Of a stretch of DNA of 64,000 bases, positions 40,040-48,371 are shown piece by piece; within the stretch, counting starts at the first letter, position 1, and each line of letters starts with the position of its first letter. The notes beneath the pieces are model-generated. The model was not told the origin of the DNA. It saw only the letters and a program-made list of their open reading frames with translations, and did not search any database. This stretch comes from Novosphingobium sp. UBA6272 (GTDB lineage Bacteria; Pseudomonadota; Alphaproteobacteria; Sphingomonadales; Sphingomonadaceae), in assembly GCF_002440635.1 (NCBI RefSeq), contig NZ_DJUW01000030.1, positions 1 to 64,000 on the forward strand, given 5' to 3'. The translations under genes and the position numbers were made by a program.

Positions 40040-40531
40040 ATGACCAAGTCCATTCTCGTTCTCACCACCGGCGGCACCATCGACAAGAACTATTTCGACG
40101 CGCTGAGCGAGTACCAGATCGTCGATTCAGGCATTCCCGCGCTGCTCAAAGAAGCCCGCGTCGCGCTGCCGCACCGGGTAGTCGAAGTGATGCGCAAGGA
40201 CAGCCTGGAACTGACCGACGCGGACCGCGCTGCGATTGCCAAGGCTGCACGCGAGGCGCCGGAGGCGCAAATCGTTATCACGCACGGCACTGACACCATG
40301 ACCCAAACCGCCGCAGTGCTCGCCGCCGAGGTCCCCGGCAAGACGATCTGCCTGACCGGTGCGCTCAGCCCAGCGCGCTTCGCCGAAACCGACGCGCACT
40401 TCAACCTCGGCATGGCCTTTGCCACCGCGCAGGTCGCCTCGCCGGGGGTCTATATCGCGATGAGCGGCGAGGTGTTTGACGGGCTGAAGGTCAGGAAGGA
40501 TCGCGCGGCGGGGAAGTTCGTGGCGCTCTAA
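40040..40531 (+). CDS. Short asparaginase-domain protein (N-terminal domain only)
   Basis: A 163-residue protein covering only the N-terminal domain of type I/II asparaginases, which are about twice as long. The nucleophile segment LTTGGTIDKNYF (T10/T13 region) and the second Thr-Asp pair T84-D85 in THGTDTMTQTA are intact. IAMSGEVFDGLKVRKDRAAG, near the end, holds the usual Lys. No C-terminal domain follows; the frame ends normally, stop-to-stop against the convergent gene. Single-domain asparaginase-like proteins are seen in proteobacteria, so this may be a natural short form. Activity is uncertain. Confidence 0.7.
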   Translation: MTKSILVLTTGGTIDKNYFDALSEYQIVDSGIPALLKEARVALPHRVVEVMRKDSLELTDADRAAIAKAAREAPEAQIVITHGTDTMTQTAAVLAAEVPGKTICLTGALSPARFAETDAHFNLGMAFATAQVASPGVYIAMSGEVFDGLKVRKDRAAGKFVAL

Positions 40532-41721
40532 AGCTTCACTCGCCAGAACTGCGTGACCGCGCCCTCGGTGCCATAGTCGCTGTCGTTGCTGAGCAGCAGG
40601 CTGCCGTCATCGAGGACGATCATGCCTTCCAAGTCGCCGCAGACATCCGGGTGATCGTCGCTGGAGAAGACTCGCTCCTTGGCCAGCAGGGCTACCCCGC
40701 CTCGCCCCAACTGCTCGAGCGTCGGGCGGTGGGCGGGATCGAGGAACTCGGCCGGCAACGCCTCGCCAAGGGACACTTGATAAATGTGTGTTGAAAGCGT
40801 CACGCGTTCAAGCACCAGCAGGCTGCCATCGGCGAGCGCGGCAAGTTCGCTGACCTTGACGTCGCTTTTCACCACCGGCCCCGCGGCGCGGTCGCGGCGG
40901 AAGCTTTCCGGAGGATCGAGCGGATAGGCATATTCCGCCTGGAACGCGGCGCTTGTCGCATCAAGCGCCCAGATCCGCAGCACATCGCCAGCATCATGCG
41001 CGGCGCGGTCGGGGTGAGCCAGCGGGCTCTGGAAAGCGGCATAGAGCGTGGCCCCGTCCGGGCGCATCGCCAGCGCCTCAAACCCCCGGTTGAGCTTGCG
41101 CGCGGCAGCGAGCGCAGGCAGCGCCTCGACCACCGGAACCCGCGATCCGGCATAGCGCGCCGCGCTCCCTTGCGGGATCAGGCGGTGGTGGACCAGGCCA
41201 GCCTCATCGACCAGCAGCAGCGAAGGGCCATATTCCTCGGCGATCCAGAACATGCCGTCGCTACGCGCCGCGATCCCTTCGCTGTCGGCCCCATCGGGGC
41301 TGGAAGGCAGCGGTGATCCATCGAGCGCAAAAGCAGGCTCGGTCTCCGCCCCGGCCAGTTCGGGCGGCGGCAGGCCGTTCAGTGGAGTGCCGTCAGCGGC
41401 GTGGAGCGGCAAGACCGCCTCCAGCTCAATCCGCTCCCCCACCAGCCGGAACCGCGCCAAGGCCGGACCAACGTCGGGCGTGGGCATAACCTTGGCCCCC
41501 TCCAGCCCGGCCTGCTTGGCGAGGTGATCCAGACCGTAGCGTTTTACCGCATCCTTCGGCTTGATATTGGGCCCGCGGTCGCCGATGCCCCAGAAAGTCC
41601 CCACCGGATCGCCCGCGCGGCGGCACAGGCCCGAGGTAAGGCTGCGGTGCAGCGCCATTTCGCCTTTGGGTGTGGGCACGCTTTCAAGCGGCACGTCAGT
41701 CCAGGCGAGGCGATGGATCAC
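40528..41721 (-). CDS. Esterase-like phytase-family protein
   Basis: A 397-residue protein of the esterase-like activity of phytase family (PF13449), a beta-propeller fold. LTSGLCRRAGDPVGTFWGIG with DRGPNI near the N-terminus, DSEGIAARSDGMFWIAEEYG in the middle, and DLEGMIVLDDGSLLLSNDSD near the end are typical. No signal peptide is visible from the GTG start at 41721, though many relatives are exported. It begins 8 bases after a guaA-like stop codon, so before island insertion it probably lay directly downstream of guaA. It is the last chromosomal gene before the island. Confidence 0.75.
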   Translation of the reverse strand: MIHRLAWTDVPLESVPTPKGEMALHRSLTSGLCRRAGDPVGTFWGIGDRGPNIKPKDAVKRYGLDHLAKQAGLEGAKVMPTPDVGPALARFRLVGERIELEAVLPLHAADGTPLNGLPPPELAGAETEPAFALDGSPLPSSPDGADSEGIAARSDGMFWIAEEYGPSLLLVDEAGLVHHRLIPQGSAARYAGSRVPVVEALPALAAARKLNRGFEALAMRPDGATLYAAFQSPLAHPDRAAHDAGDVLRIWALDATSAAFQAEYAYPLDPPESFRRDRAAGPVVKSDVKVSELAALADGSLLVLERVTLSTHIYQVSLGEALPAEFLDPAHRPTLEQLGRGGVALLAKERVFSSDDHPDVCGDLEGMIVLDDGSLLLSNDSDYGTEGAVTQFWRVKL

Positions 41722-41728
41722 TTCCGCG

Positions 41729-41749
41729 CTATTCCCACTCGATTGTTCC
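41729..41749 (-). other. Attachment-site core: copy of the guaA 3' end (island left edge)
   Basis: On the minus strand these 21 bases encode GTIEWE and a stop, the invariant end of GMP synthase GuaA. The upstream sequence does not continue as GuaA, so only the core is present. Several integrases insert elements into the 3' end of guaA and leave such a duplicate at the far side. Everything to the right looks like island, so intact guaA should lie beyond the right window edge. Confidence 0.7.
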
Positions 41750-42024
41750 GAGTGACATCAAGCCATTGAGATTATTGTAGAAAATATTTATTTTCATTCT
41801 GGTTCCCGAAGGCGTGGCCGTCACATTCTTAAGATTATGATTTTACGGGCAAAAACTGCGGATTTTTTGAGGCGATGGTTTCAGCTACAATCGCTACCAA
41901 TTGGCTGTTTTACCACACCGAATTGCCAAAACGAGTCTCCGCGTCAGTTGTAGCTGATTACCGTCGAAGCGAAACCCGATTCTGATTCGGTCAGGCCAAT
42001 CACTGCTACCTAGTTCTGCGACCA
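41750..42024. other. AT-rich island end, no gene seen
   Basis: Markedly more AT-rich than the chromosome on the left. It contains short repeats such as TCAGCTACA / TTGTAGCTGA, possible recombinase arm sites, but no ORF that I can support. Confidence 0.5.
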
Positions 42025-43287
42025 TCAGGCCAGCGGGTAAAGTTCTTCTCCAAAACCTCGCCTGATCGCAACGCAATCGTCGCAAAGCCGCAAAGAGGGC
42101 ACGCCCGGCATTGCGTCGGCTGCATTGGCCAGCCCGTAATCGCGCGCCGGATCGCCACATGAAGAACAGACGTTGATTGATTTCGCTCTTCGTATCGCGT
42201 GACGAGCAATCACGCCCAACTGCGGCTCAACGCGGTCCACGATCGAAAACCATAACTCGGAATGGGGAACCACTCTCTCCATGTATTGGGCGACGTCTGC
42301 GGGATGGTGCCGGAGTAGCCAGGCGCGGGCAGTCTCGACCCGAAGCTCATGGTTGCGAACCAATGTCTCATAAAGCTGAATCAGCAGTTTCAGCGTCTCT
42401 CGCTCGCTCGCATTTTGCGCGGCCTGATAATGCGCCAGGTTGATTGCGAACCTGACACCCCCTGAATAGGCTTCACGGATCGTATCGACGCAATAGGTCC
42501 GCAGGTCGGCGAGCATTTCCGGGGCGACGATGCTTTCCATCACAGCAAGGTCATATCGGTAGGGATGCGCTTGAAGTTCGTGCTTCCAGATATCGAGGTA
42601 GCCAGAATCCCGATAGGCCTGTGCAATCGCGGAGTCCCATTCCGGATGATTCCGCACGACCTTGTCCAGATCGTTGAAATTCTCGATTGTGGGATCGAGT
42701 TTACGCCCCGCCGTCAAGACGGCATTCTGGGAGTCGCGCATTTCTTGGAGCGGGTTCGGGCGCGCCGCAATGGCCTCCATCTCGGCGACCGACACAGCCT
42801 GCGTCACATCCTCCAGTTCGACGAGGAGCGGACTCTTTCGCAGATCTTCCGGAGTGCAGTAGTCCTGATCCGGCACGAGCCAGATACCAATGCTGCCATA
42901 GGCGCGAGCAACCAGGCGCGAGCAAAATTGCCGGCTGCCGCGCGGCTTGGCACCGCCAAGCACCGAGCGTGCCGCTTCCGATTTCGAATATCTTGTACCT
43001 ATCTCGGAGCGAGCGAAATCAATGACGCGCGCCATTTCGGCAGGTGACAGTGCGTTTCGCAACCGGAAGGCAAAGACCGCTTCGTCTTCGTGGAAATACT
43101 CGCGTTGCAGGTTCCAAGCCTGAACCCCGTCAGCGGTTGAATCGATGATAGACCCGTGTTGCACGCAGATCATTGCATGGGAAACGATACCCCTGCTTGC
43201 TACGCGCACGAGCTTTCCAGCCTTGGTCCGGTTGGCGGTAAGGATAATGTCCCCGGGCCGTAGCCTGTCTATGTCAATCCGCTGCAT
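42025..43287 (-). CDS. Permuted papain-like (C92/YiiX-type NlpC/P60) peptidase with C-terminal zinc ribbon
   Basis: A 420-residue protein. The N-terminal ~180 residues match the YiiX/YaeF permuted NlpC/P60 fold: IDRLRPGDIILTANRTKAGK, then catalytic H37 in RGIVSHAMICVQHGSIID, then C122 in GSRQFCSRLVARAYGSIG (His before Cys marks the permutation). The middle is helical. The C-terminus has C373-x2-C376 and C402-x2-C405 (VCSSCG and LCDDC), a zinc ribbon not usual for this family. The start MQRIDIDRLR at 43287 overlaps the upstream membrane gene by 14 bases. It is the last gene of a five-gene operon and a plausible effector: such enzymes cut amide or thioester bonds, including lipid ones. The substrate is unknown. 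Confidence 0.75.
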   Translation of the reverse strand: MQRIDIDRLRPGDIILTANRTKAGKLVRVASRGIVSHAMICVQHGSIIDSTADGVQAWNLQREYFHEDEAVFAFRLRNALSPAEMARVIDFARSEIGTRYSKSEAARSVLGGAKPRGSRQFCSRLVARAYGSIGIWLVPDQDYCTPEDLRKSPLLVELEDVTQAVSVAEMEAIAARPNPLQEMRDSQNAVLTAGRKLDPTIENFNDLDKVVRNHPEWDSAIAQAYRDSGYLDIWKHELQAHPYRYDLAVMESIVAPEMLADLRTYCVDTIREAYSGGVRFAINLAHYQAAQNASERETLKLLIQLYETLVRNHELRVETARAWLLRHHPADVAQYMERVVPHSELWFSIVDRVEPQLGVIARHAIRRAKSINVCSSCGDPARDYGLANAADAMPGVPSLRLCDDCVAIRRGFGEELYPLA

Positions 43288-44650
43288 CAGCGCCTCGCCG
43301 CACCCTGAATATCCGCGAGTAGCCACCTGGAATACCGCCGTCGAAAGCCTCTCGTTTGAGCGTCACCTTGCCAAACGGAATGTTTGCTTCGAAATCGTCG
43401 AGCGACGCCAAGAGGCCCTTCAGTCTTTCCACAGCGTCCAGGCTGACCGCCTGCTCCAGCAAGTGGAGCGAATGCAGAACGAACATGTCTTCCGCTTCGC
43501 GCGCCGCACTGGGGTCGTTCACATTTAGTTTGATCTTGAGCGTGTTGGCAGCCTGCTCTGAGCCGTCGATGTAGTAAGCAATGTTGTTTCGCCAAATGGC
43601 ACCGTTGCCAAATTCGCGCATGGGGCTTGAAGCGAACCATTCGCCATCGAAGCTGTGGTGGTAGTGGCCGGTCTCAACGCCAAGGTCTGCCATGAACTGC
43701 ATGGCGAAGTAGGGCGACCAGCCATCCTTTGGCTGAACTGCCGGTGGCGATTTCTCGCGCGCCGTCAACGCGCGCAGGGCTTCGAGCGAGTGCTTGAGTT
43801 CGGCCTTGTTTGATGGACGCGAAGTTTGCAGCGCTTTGCGCCACCGATCGAGCAGCACGACGTCGCCGCGAATCCGGGTTATGGCGAGCCAGCGAGCATA
43901 GGGAACCAGTCGGCTTTCGATCCCGAAGATGCCGATCGTTGTGAACATGCTGTTGTAGGCGACGTAGGTCCGCCAACCATACAGGAAGGGCAAAAACCCA
44001 AGCGACAGCAGTATGGGAATGACGAATTCCGAAGCAGTATTCCAGGTGGCAGCCTTCTGCCACTGTTCGACAGTCTTCAGCAGGCTGAAGCCGAGGTACA
44101 AAAAACCAATAGCCGTGGTCATACAGCTAAGCAGCCGCGCCGCTGGCGCGTGTTCGGGTTTGTGTTTGGCGAATTCTCCTGTCAGCGCAATCAAGGTTAC
44201 CAGCGGAAAGGCGATTAGCTCGACGATCAGCGGAAACGTGTGAAGCCCGGTTATAAACACCAGCACAGCCGTCACCGAGACGACGTCGCGGGTGATCTTG
44301 CCAAGGCTTGCAGGTCTTTCCTTGGCGTTCGCCACCTCGAACATCGTGACGAAGGCAAAGGTGGCCAGCCAGAGGATTGTCGTTTTCAAATTTGTTGCCG
44401 ACCACAGGCCAAAGCGCTGCAGCGCCCAGATTTCTGCCCCTGCATAAAGCGCGGCAATGGCGAGAGGAGCCAAGAGCACCGGCTTTGCGAGGGCCTTCAA
44501 TACACCAACGGCGCTTGGACGCGTTGACCGATGAAAGACTACAAACGCCGCGAATGCGACCAACCAAAATGTGGCGGCGGCTTCACGCGTGTTCACTGTG
44601 CCCAGGAAAGCTTGCGCGGCGTCGATTGCGCTCTCGCCGGTCAATGTCAC
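43274..44650 (-). CDS. Polytopic membrane protein of the Fic-STAND operon
   Basis: A 458-residue protein. The N-terminal half has about six or seven transmembrane helices (for example TFWLVAFAAFVVFHR, VLLAPLAIAALYAGAEIWAL, VSVTAVLVFITGLHTFPLIV, EFVIPILLSLGFLPFLYGW); the C-terminal ~220 residues are soluble, with a HHSFDGEWFASSPMREFGNG segment and a helical end. The start is taken as GTG 44650, which overlaps the preceding stop (GTGA). No family is recognised. In the operon it could anchor a complex at the membrane or be a membrane-acting effector. Confidence 0.7.
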   Translation of the reverse strand: MTLTGESAIDAAQAFLGTVNTREAAATFWLVAFAAFVVFHRSTRPSAVGVLKALAKPVLLAPLAIAALYAGAEIWALQRFGLWSATNLKTTILWLATFAFVTMFEVANAKERPASLGKITRDVVSVTAVLVFITGLHTFPLIVELIAFPLVTLIALTGEFAKHKPEHAPAARLLSCMTTAIGFLYLGFSLLKTVEQWQKAATWNTASEFVIPILLSLGFLPFLYGWRTYVAYNSMFTTIGIFGIESRLVPYARWLAITRIRGDVVLLDRWRKALQTSRPSNKAELKHSLEALRALTAREKSPPAVQPKDGWSPYFAMQFMADLGVETGHYHHSFDGEWFASSPMREFGNGAIWRNNIAYYIDGSEQAANTLKIKLNVNDPSAAREAEDMFVLHSLHLLEQAVSLDAVERLKGLLASLDDFEANIPFGKVTLKREAFDGGIPGGYSRIFRVRRGADAAD

Positions 44651-47016
44651 ACCGCAAACCGGGCGGCAAAGGCATGAACCTGACCAGCCTCCCAAACGGG
44701 TTCATCGGCATCAGCTATCGCCCGCTCGCGCGCCCGTTTCGCCATCCACTGGCGATAGCTTGGCTCGGGGTGCTCTTTTTCCAGCGCCTTGATCGCAGCG
44801 TAGGTCTCCGCGCCCGGCTCAGACGACAGCAGATTGAACAACTTGTTGCGCGCGTCCTGCGCGTTGTCCCGAAGCGTTGGCGAGTAAACGCCGCCATTGG
44901 CCCGGTTGAGATCTTCGCTCGACTTGATGTAGCGATGCATCAAGACATAGAGATCCTTGAGATGCGCAGCCGTCTTAAACGCGCCTGTCCGGTAGCCTGT
45001 CCCGTGCCGGTCGCACAGCAGTGATACGACGAAGAGCTGGGCGAAGTCCGAACCGCCTGCCTCACCAAGGCCTTCCAGTTCTGCCGTGAGAGCCGGAATG
45101 GCGTCCTCCGGTGCGTTATCGACCCACAGCGCATACCAGCGCGGACGCTGCTCGGCTTCGACCCCGACGGCGAGTTTCGCCTGCGCCAAACCACCAAGCT
45201 CGCCCGGCGACACCCCGGAACTTGACAGGATGTTGAGGCAATAACGCAGATTGTCAGCGTTGCGCATGTCGTTGGAACGCAGCCAATCACGGATCAGCGG
45301 CGCGACCTCTGCGTGCAGCCAAGGTGCATGGTAGAGGATGTCATGAAGGATATGGTGGGTCGGCTGATCGGCCTTGCTATGGTCCAGCTCCCAGATCAGT
45401 TCCTTGGCGACGGCTTCAAGTCCGGCTTTCGGGTGCGCGCGGTAGAGCGGCTCGAACCAGCGCGGGAACCCGTTCAACTCCCAGGCCACGTAGCGCAGGG
45501 CATGCCGGGCATCTTCGTCGCTGAGTGCGGTGAGGAAGTTTTCGGTTTCATCAAACTCGATCGCGATCCCCGCCATGGCGAAGATGAGAGCATAAGGCGT
45601 CGATCCAGTATCGCCCCCTTCCGACCGCAGCACTGGGCGATACGGTCGCCAAAACGCGATGGCCGCGTCACGATAGGCCTGCGCAACCTCGTCGCCGAAT
45701 TCGGGGGTCAATTGCCGCCACGCCGCACCCCAATCGCGATCACGCGAGATGCCGTCGCCGCGCACACTGTGCAGCAGATGATATTGGTCATGGCTGAACT
45801 CCCCAGGCTTCAGTCCCTCTGGCGAGCGAACCCGGTTTGGGTCCGCCTTGAGCGCCCGCACCCAGTCAGCCCGATCGCGCTGCTCCCTGGCTTCCCGTGC
45901 CCTTCTTTGACGCTTCCACTTGCGCTCCTCGGCCTGCATGTCCCGCACTGCCGGTGACGGGCGGGGATCGGTCCGTTCGGCGAGCGCCGTTTCCAGTTCG
46001 GCCTGACCTGACGTGGCGTCTCGCATCTGTTCGAGCCATTCGGCCGGTCGATCCTCGCCGACAAAAAGGACAAGGCAGCGCGAAAGGGCAACCAGCCGGT
46101 CATCGAGCGCCTCCATTTCGCGCACCCAGCCTAGGCAGCGATCAAAATCGTCGGCCCCGAAGCGCCAGAAAGGGCTCATGAACGAAATCTGCCAGTCATC
46201 GACCAACCGCTCGCCTTTGGCGACGAGGTGCGTGCGACGCTCGGCAACGCTCGTCCAGTACAGGAGATCGTTCAGTTCCTGCCAGCGCGGGACATTGGCA
46301 TTGAGGGCGGTCTTATAGTCTGCCCCGTCATCGCTACGCCAGAAGCGCACCGCAGGCACTTTGCGCAGGATTGCGAGAGCGCCAGCTTCCAATGCCGCTG
46401 ATGCACGGCCGCTCACCAAGCGATCCACAGCATGGAGCGCGGGGCCCATAAGCCAAGTAAACGCCTCGGAGACATGGCACTCGCCACGCTCGATATAAGG
46501 CTCACGATCGAGAAATCCGTTGAGACCTTCCACGAGTCGCGCAACGGGCTGTTCGGGCGCTGCATCGGCCATGATCGGCAAACGGTCGATGAACCGATGC
46601 ATCGCTTCCGATAGCCCCGTCGCTTCGAACCGCTCATATGGCGGCAGCCGATCAATGGTTGCGAGCAACAGTTCGACGCTGCGCAATGTCGGCGTCTCCC
46701 ACTCGAGAATTTCAGCCAGCAGCCTTCTGTCGAGCGGGCCTGTATGCGCGGCAATGGCCGACCAAAGGCGATCTTTTTGCGCCTCATCTCCCAGAGTCAT
46801 GATCGCGCGAATAGAGGCGATACGCGCGTAGCGGCCGCGCTCCGCTTCGAGTGCGATCTGTTCCAGCGCGGGCAGGCATTCGCGCATCTCGCCCTGCCAG
46901 ACTAAGCGCCCCATGAAGAAAACGACGTCGTCGTCGCTGCCGAAGCGTTCGAGCAGCGCCAGCGCATCGGCACCAAGATCGGGGGCAGCAATGCGCTCAA
47001 TAGCTGTATTGTCCAT
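44647..47016 (-). CDS. Large alpha-helical protein, likely sensor half of a split STAND NTPase
   Basis: A 789-residue, almost wholly helical protein with no catalytic motif I can see. Repeated helical pairs with Leu/Ala spacing (for example CLPALEQIALEAERGRYARI and ASIRAIMTLGDEAQKDRLWS) suggest HEAT/TPR-like repeats. A strongly basic coiled section lies near the middle (EERKWKRQRRAREAREQRDR). It follows the NTPase gene at once; in single-chain STAND proteins such a helical region follows the NTPase and senses the trigger. The ATG 47016 has GAGGG just upstream; GTG 47028 would overlap the NTPase stop by four bases. Sensor role is inference. Confidence 0.65.
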   Translation of the reverse strand: MDNTAIERIAAPDLGADALALLERFGSDDDVVFFMGRLVWQGEMRECLPALEQIALEAERGRYARIASIRAIMTLGDEAQKDRLWSAIAAHTGPLDRRLLAEILEWETPTLRSVELLLATIDRLPPYERFEATGLSEAMHRFIDRLPIMADAAPEQPVARLVEGLNGFLDREPYIERGECHVSEAFTWLMGPALHAVDRLVSGRASAALEAGALAILRKVPAVRFWRSDDGADYKTALNANVPRWQELNDLLYWTSVAERRTHLVAKGERLVDDWQISFMSPFWRFGADDFDRCLGWVREMEALDDRLVALSRCLVLFVGEDRPAEWLEQMRDATSGQAELETALAERTDPRPSPAVRDMQAEERKWKRQRRAREAREQRDRADWVRALKADPNRVRSPEGLKPGEFSHDQYHLLHSVRGDGISRDRDWGAAWRQLTPEFGDEVAQAYRDAAIAFWRPYRPVLRSEGGDTGSTPYALIFAMAGIAIEFDETENFLTALSDEDARHALRYVAWELNGFPRWFEPLYRAHPKAGLEAVAKELIWELDHSKADQPTHHILHDILYHAPWLHAEVAPLIRDWLRSNDMRNADNLRYCLNILSSSGVSPGELGGLAQAKLAVGVEAEQRPRWYALWVDNAPEDAIPALTAELEGLGEAGGSDFAQLFVVSLLCDRHGTGYRTGAFKTAAHLKDLYVLMHRYIKSSEDLNRANGGVYSPTLRDNAQDARNKLFNLLSSEPGAETYAAIKALEKEHPEPSYRQWMAKRARERAIADADEPVWEAGQVHAFAARFAV

Positions 47017-47024
47017 GATCCCTC

Positions 47025-48371
47025 TCACTTCGCGTCTTCGGCGATTTGCGTGACGATCCCGGCCAGCATTTGCTGACGCACCGCCAGAGGCAATTGCGAT
47101 GGATCGCCACCCTCGCTGGCGATATCAGGTTCCAGCGCCAGCGCCCGGTCACGCACGCCTTCGTCGAGAACGAGCAACCAGCACAAAGTCGGTCGCAGCT
47201 TCGGTACGATGACCTGTTCGCCATATTGCGTGCGGAAGAACAGGGCTTCGACCTCGGGTCTTGCGCCTAGGCGGTCGAGCAGTTCTTTCGCCCATTCCGC
47301 CGTCAATAACTCGCGGATTTCGCGGTGACGGAAGCGCACGCTCGCATACACGATGTCGTCGAAGATGCCGGTGCGCAGGAGCGCATCCAGTTCCTGCTCC
47401 GACCATTCGGGCAAGACTGCCGCCGGATCGACACGATCATCCTTGTTGCCATCGTCAGGGAGCGAGACGATGCTCCTCCCGGTTAGCGTCACTGCTGCCG
47501 CTAGTGCTCGCGCACCGCTGCGCGCACGGGCTGGCTCGATCTTCGGCGACGCTCCCGTTTCCGACAGGGGTGACAGTTGGAGTTCGATCAGGCGCTGCAA
47601 CACTTCGAGACGGCTGCCAAGCGCCCCATCGGCTTGCCATTTGCGGATTAGCGCCTTCAAATCGAACGGACGTTCCGCCAGTGTCATCAAATTGCCACGC
47701 TCGATCGCTGTGACAAAAGCGTTCACGTCGACCGCGTGGTGCGCGGCAAACAACTTGATCTGATCGATCTTCAGGCCGCCGAGGCGGTATATCTTGAGGA
47801 CGCCGTCGCTGTCGGCTTCGTCCGAATCTCGCTGATCTCCATCCTGCGCTTCCGTTGGCGCACCGTGGGGCAGGTATTGCTCGACCAGCGTGCGATCGGA
47901 CAATGCCTGCCAGGCGTCTTCCCGGCTGGTGATGATAATCTTCGCGCGCTCGCGCGCGATATGGATGCGCGCGCCGAAAACCCGGATGGCTTCTTCAAGC
48001 GCACGCGGTGTACCGAGTTGCGCTTCGTCGACGGAATCGAGGAAGAAAAACGCTTCGCCGTCGTTCGCAAGCCAGTCGGAAAATTCCGCTGCCGTTCCGA
48101 CCTCGAACGCATCTTCGAACGCGGCGTCGATCGCCTCGATACGAATGAAGAAGGCCTTGGCACCCTTCTCACGAAGTTTGGTGGCGCGATCTTTTGCCTC
48201 GAACGTCTTGCCTGCACCGGGATCGGCCAGCACGAGGACGCGGTAGTGCTCCTCGAGCTCGCGCCATCCTTGCACCGCGCCGCTTGGCTCAGGATGCAGA
48301 AACTCCCAATCGCCCAGCAATGGCTTGGCCGGGACAAAACGGCGGATCAGGGGAACGATGACGTCCTTCAT
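47025..48371 (-). CDS. STAND/NACHT-like P-loop NTPase
   Basis: A 448-residue ATPase. Walker A ADPGAGKT (49-56), a Walker B of NACHT style FFFLDSVDEAQ (108-118, with D112 and the D115-E116 pair), and sensor-1 IIITSRED (145-152) with the Arg typical of STAND proteins. FRHREIRELLTAEWAKELL, about 80 residues from the end, matches the FxHxxhxE-like segment after the NTPase in NACHT proteins. Such proteins assemble on recognising a trigger and switch on an effector; many defend against phage. It overlaps the Fic stop by ATGA (48368-48371). No effector domain is fused, so the effector is likely Fic, the membrane protein or the peptidase. Confidence 0.78.
   Translation of the reverse strand: MKDVIVPLIRRFVPAKPLLGDWEFLHPEPSGAVQGWRELEEHYRVLVLADPGAGKTFEAKDRATKLREKGAKAFFIRIEAIDAAFEDAFEVGTAAEFSDWLANDGEAFFFLDSVDEAQLGTPRALEEAIRVFGARIHIARERAKIIITSREDAWQALSDRTLVEQYLPHGAPTEAQDGDQRDSDEADSDGVLKIYRLGGLKIDQIKLFAAHHAVDVNAFVTAIERGNLMTLAERPFDLKALIRKWQADGALGSRLEVLQRLIELQLSPLSETGASPKIEPARARSGARALAAAVTLTGRSIVSLPDDGNKDDRVDPAAVLPEWSEQELDALLRTGIFDDIVYASVRFRHREIRELLTAEWAKELLDRLGARPEVEALFFRTQYGEQVIVPKLRPTLCWLLVLDEGVRDRALALEPDIASEGGDPSQLPLAVRQQMLAGIVTQIAEDAK

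Noticed and set aside
28293..46838. Use of GCGGCCGC avoidance to infer the nuclease specificity
   Set aside because: The octamer occurs at 28293 and at 46831, and the methylase would protect sites anyway, so nothing follows.
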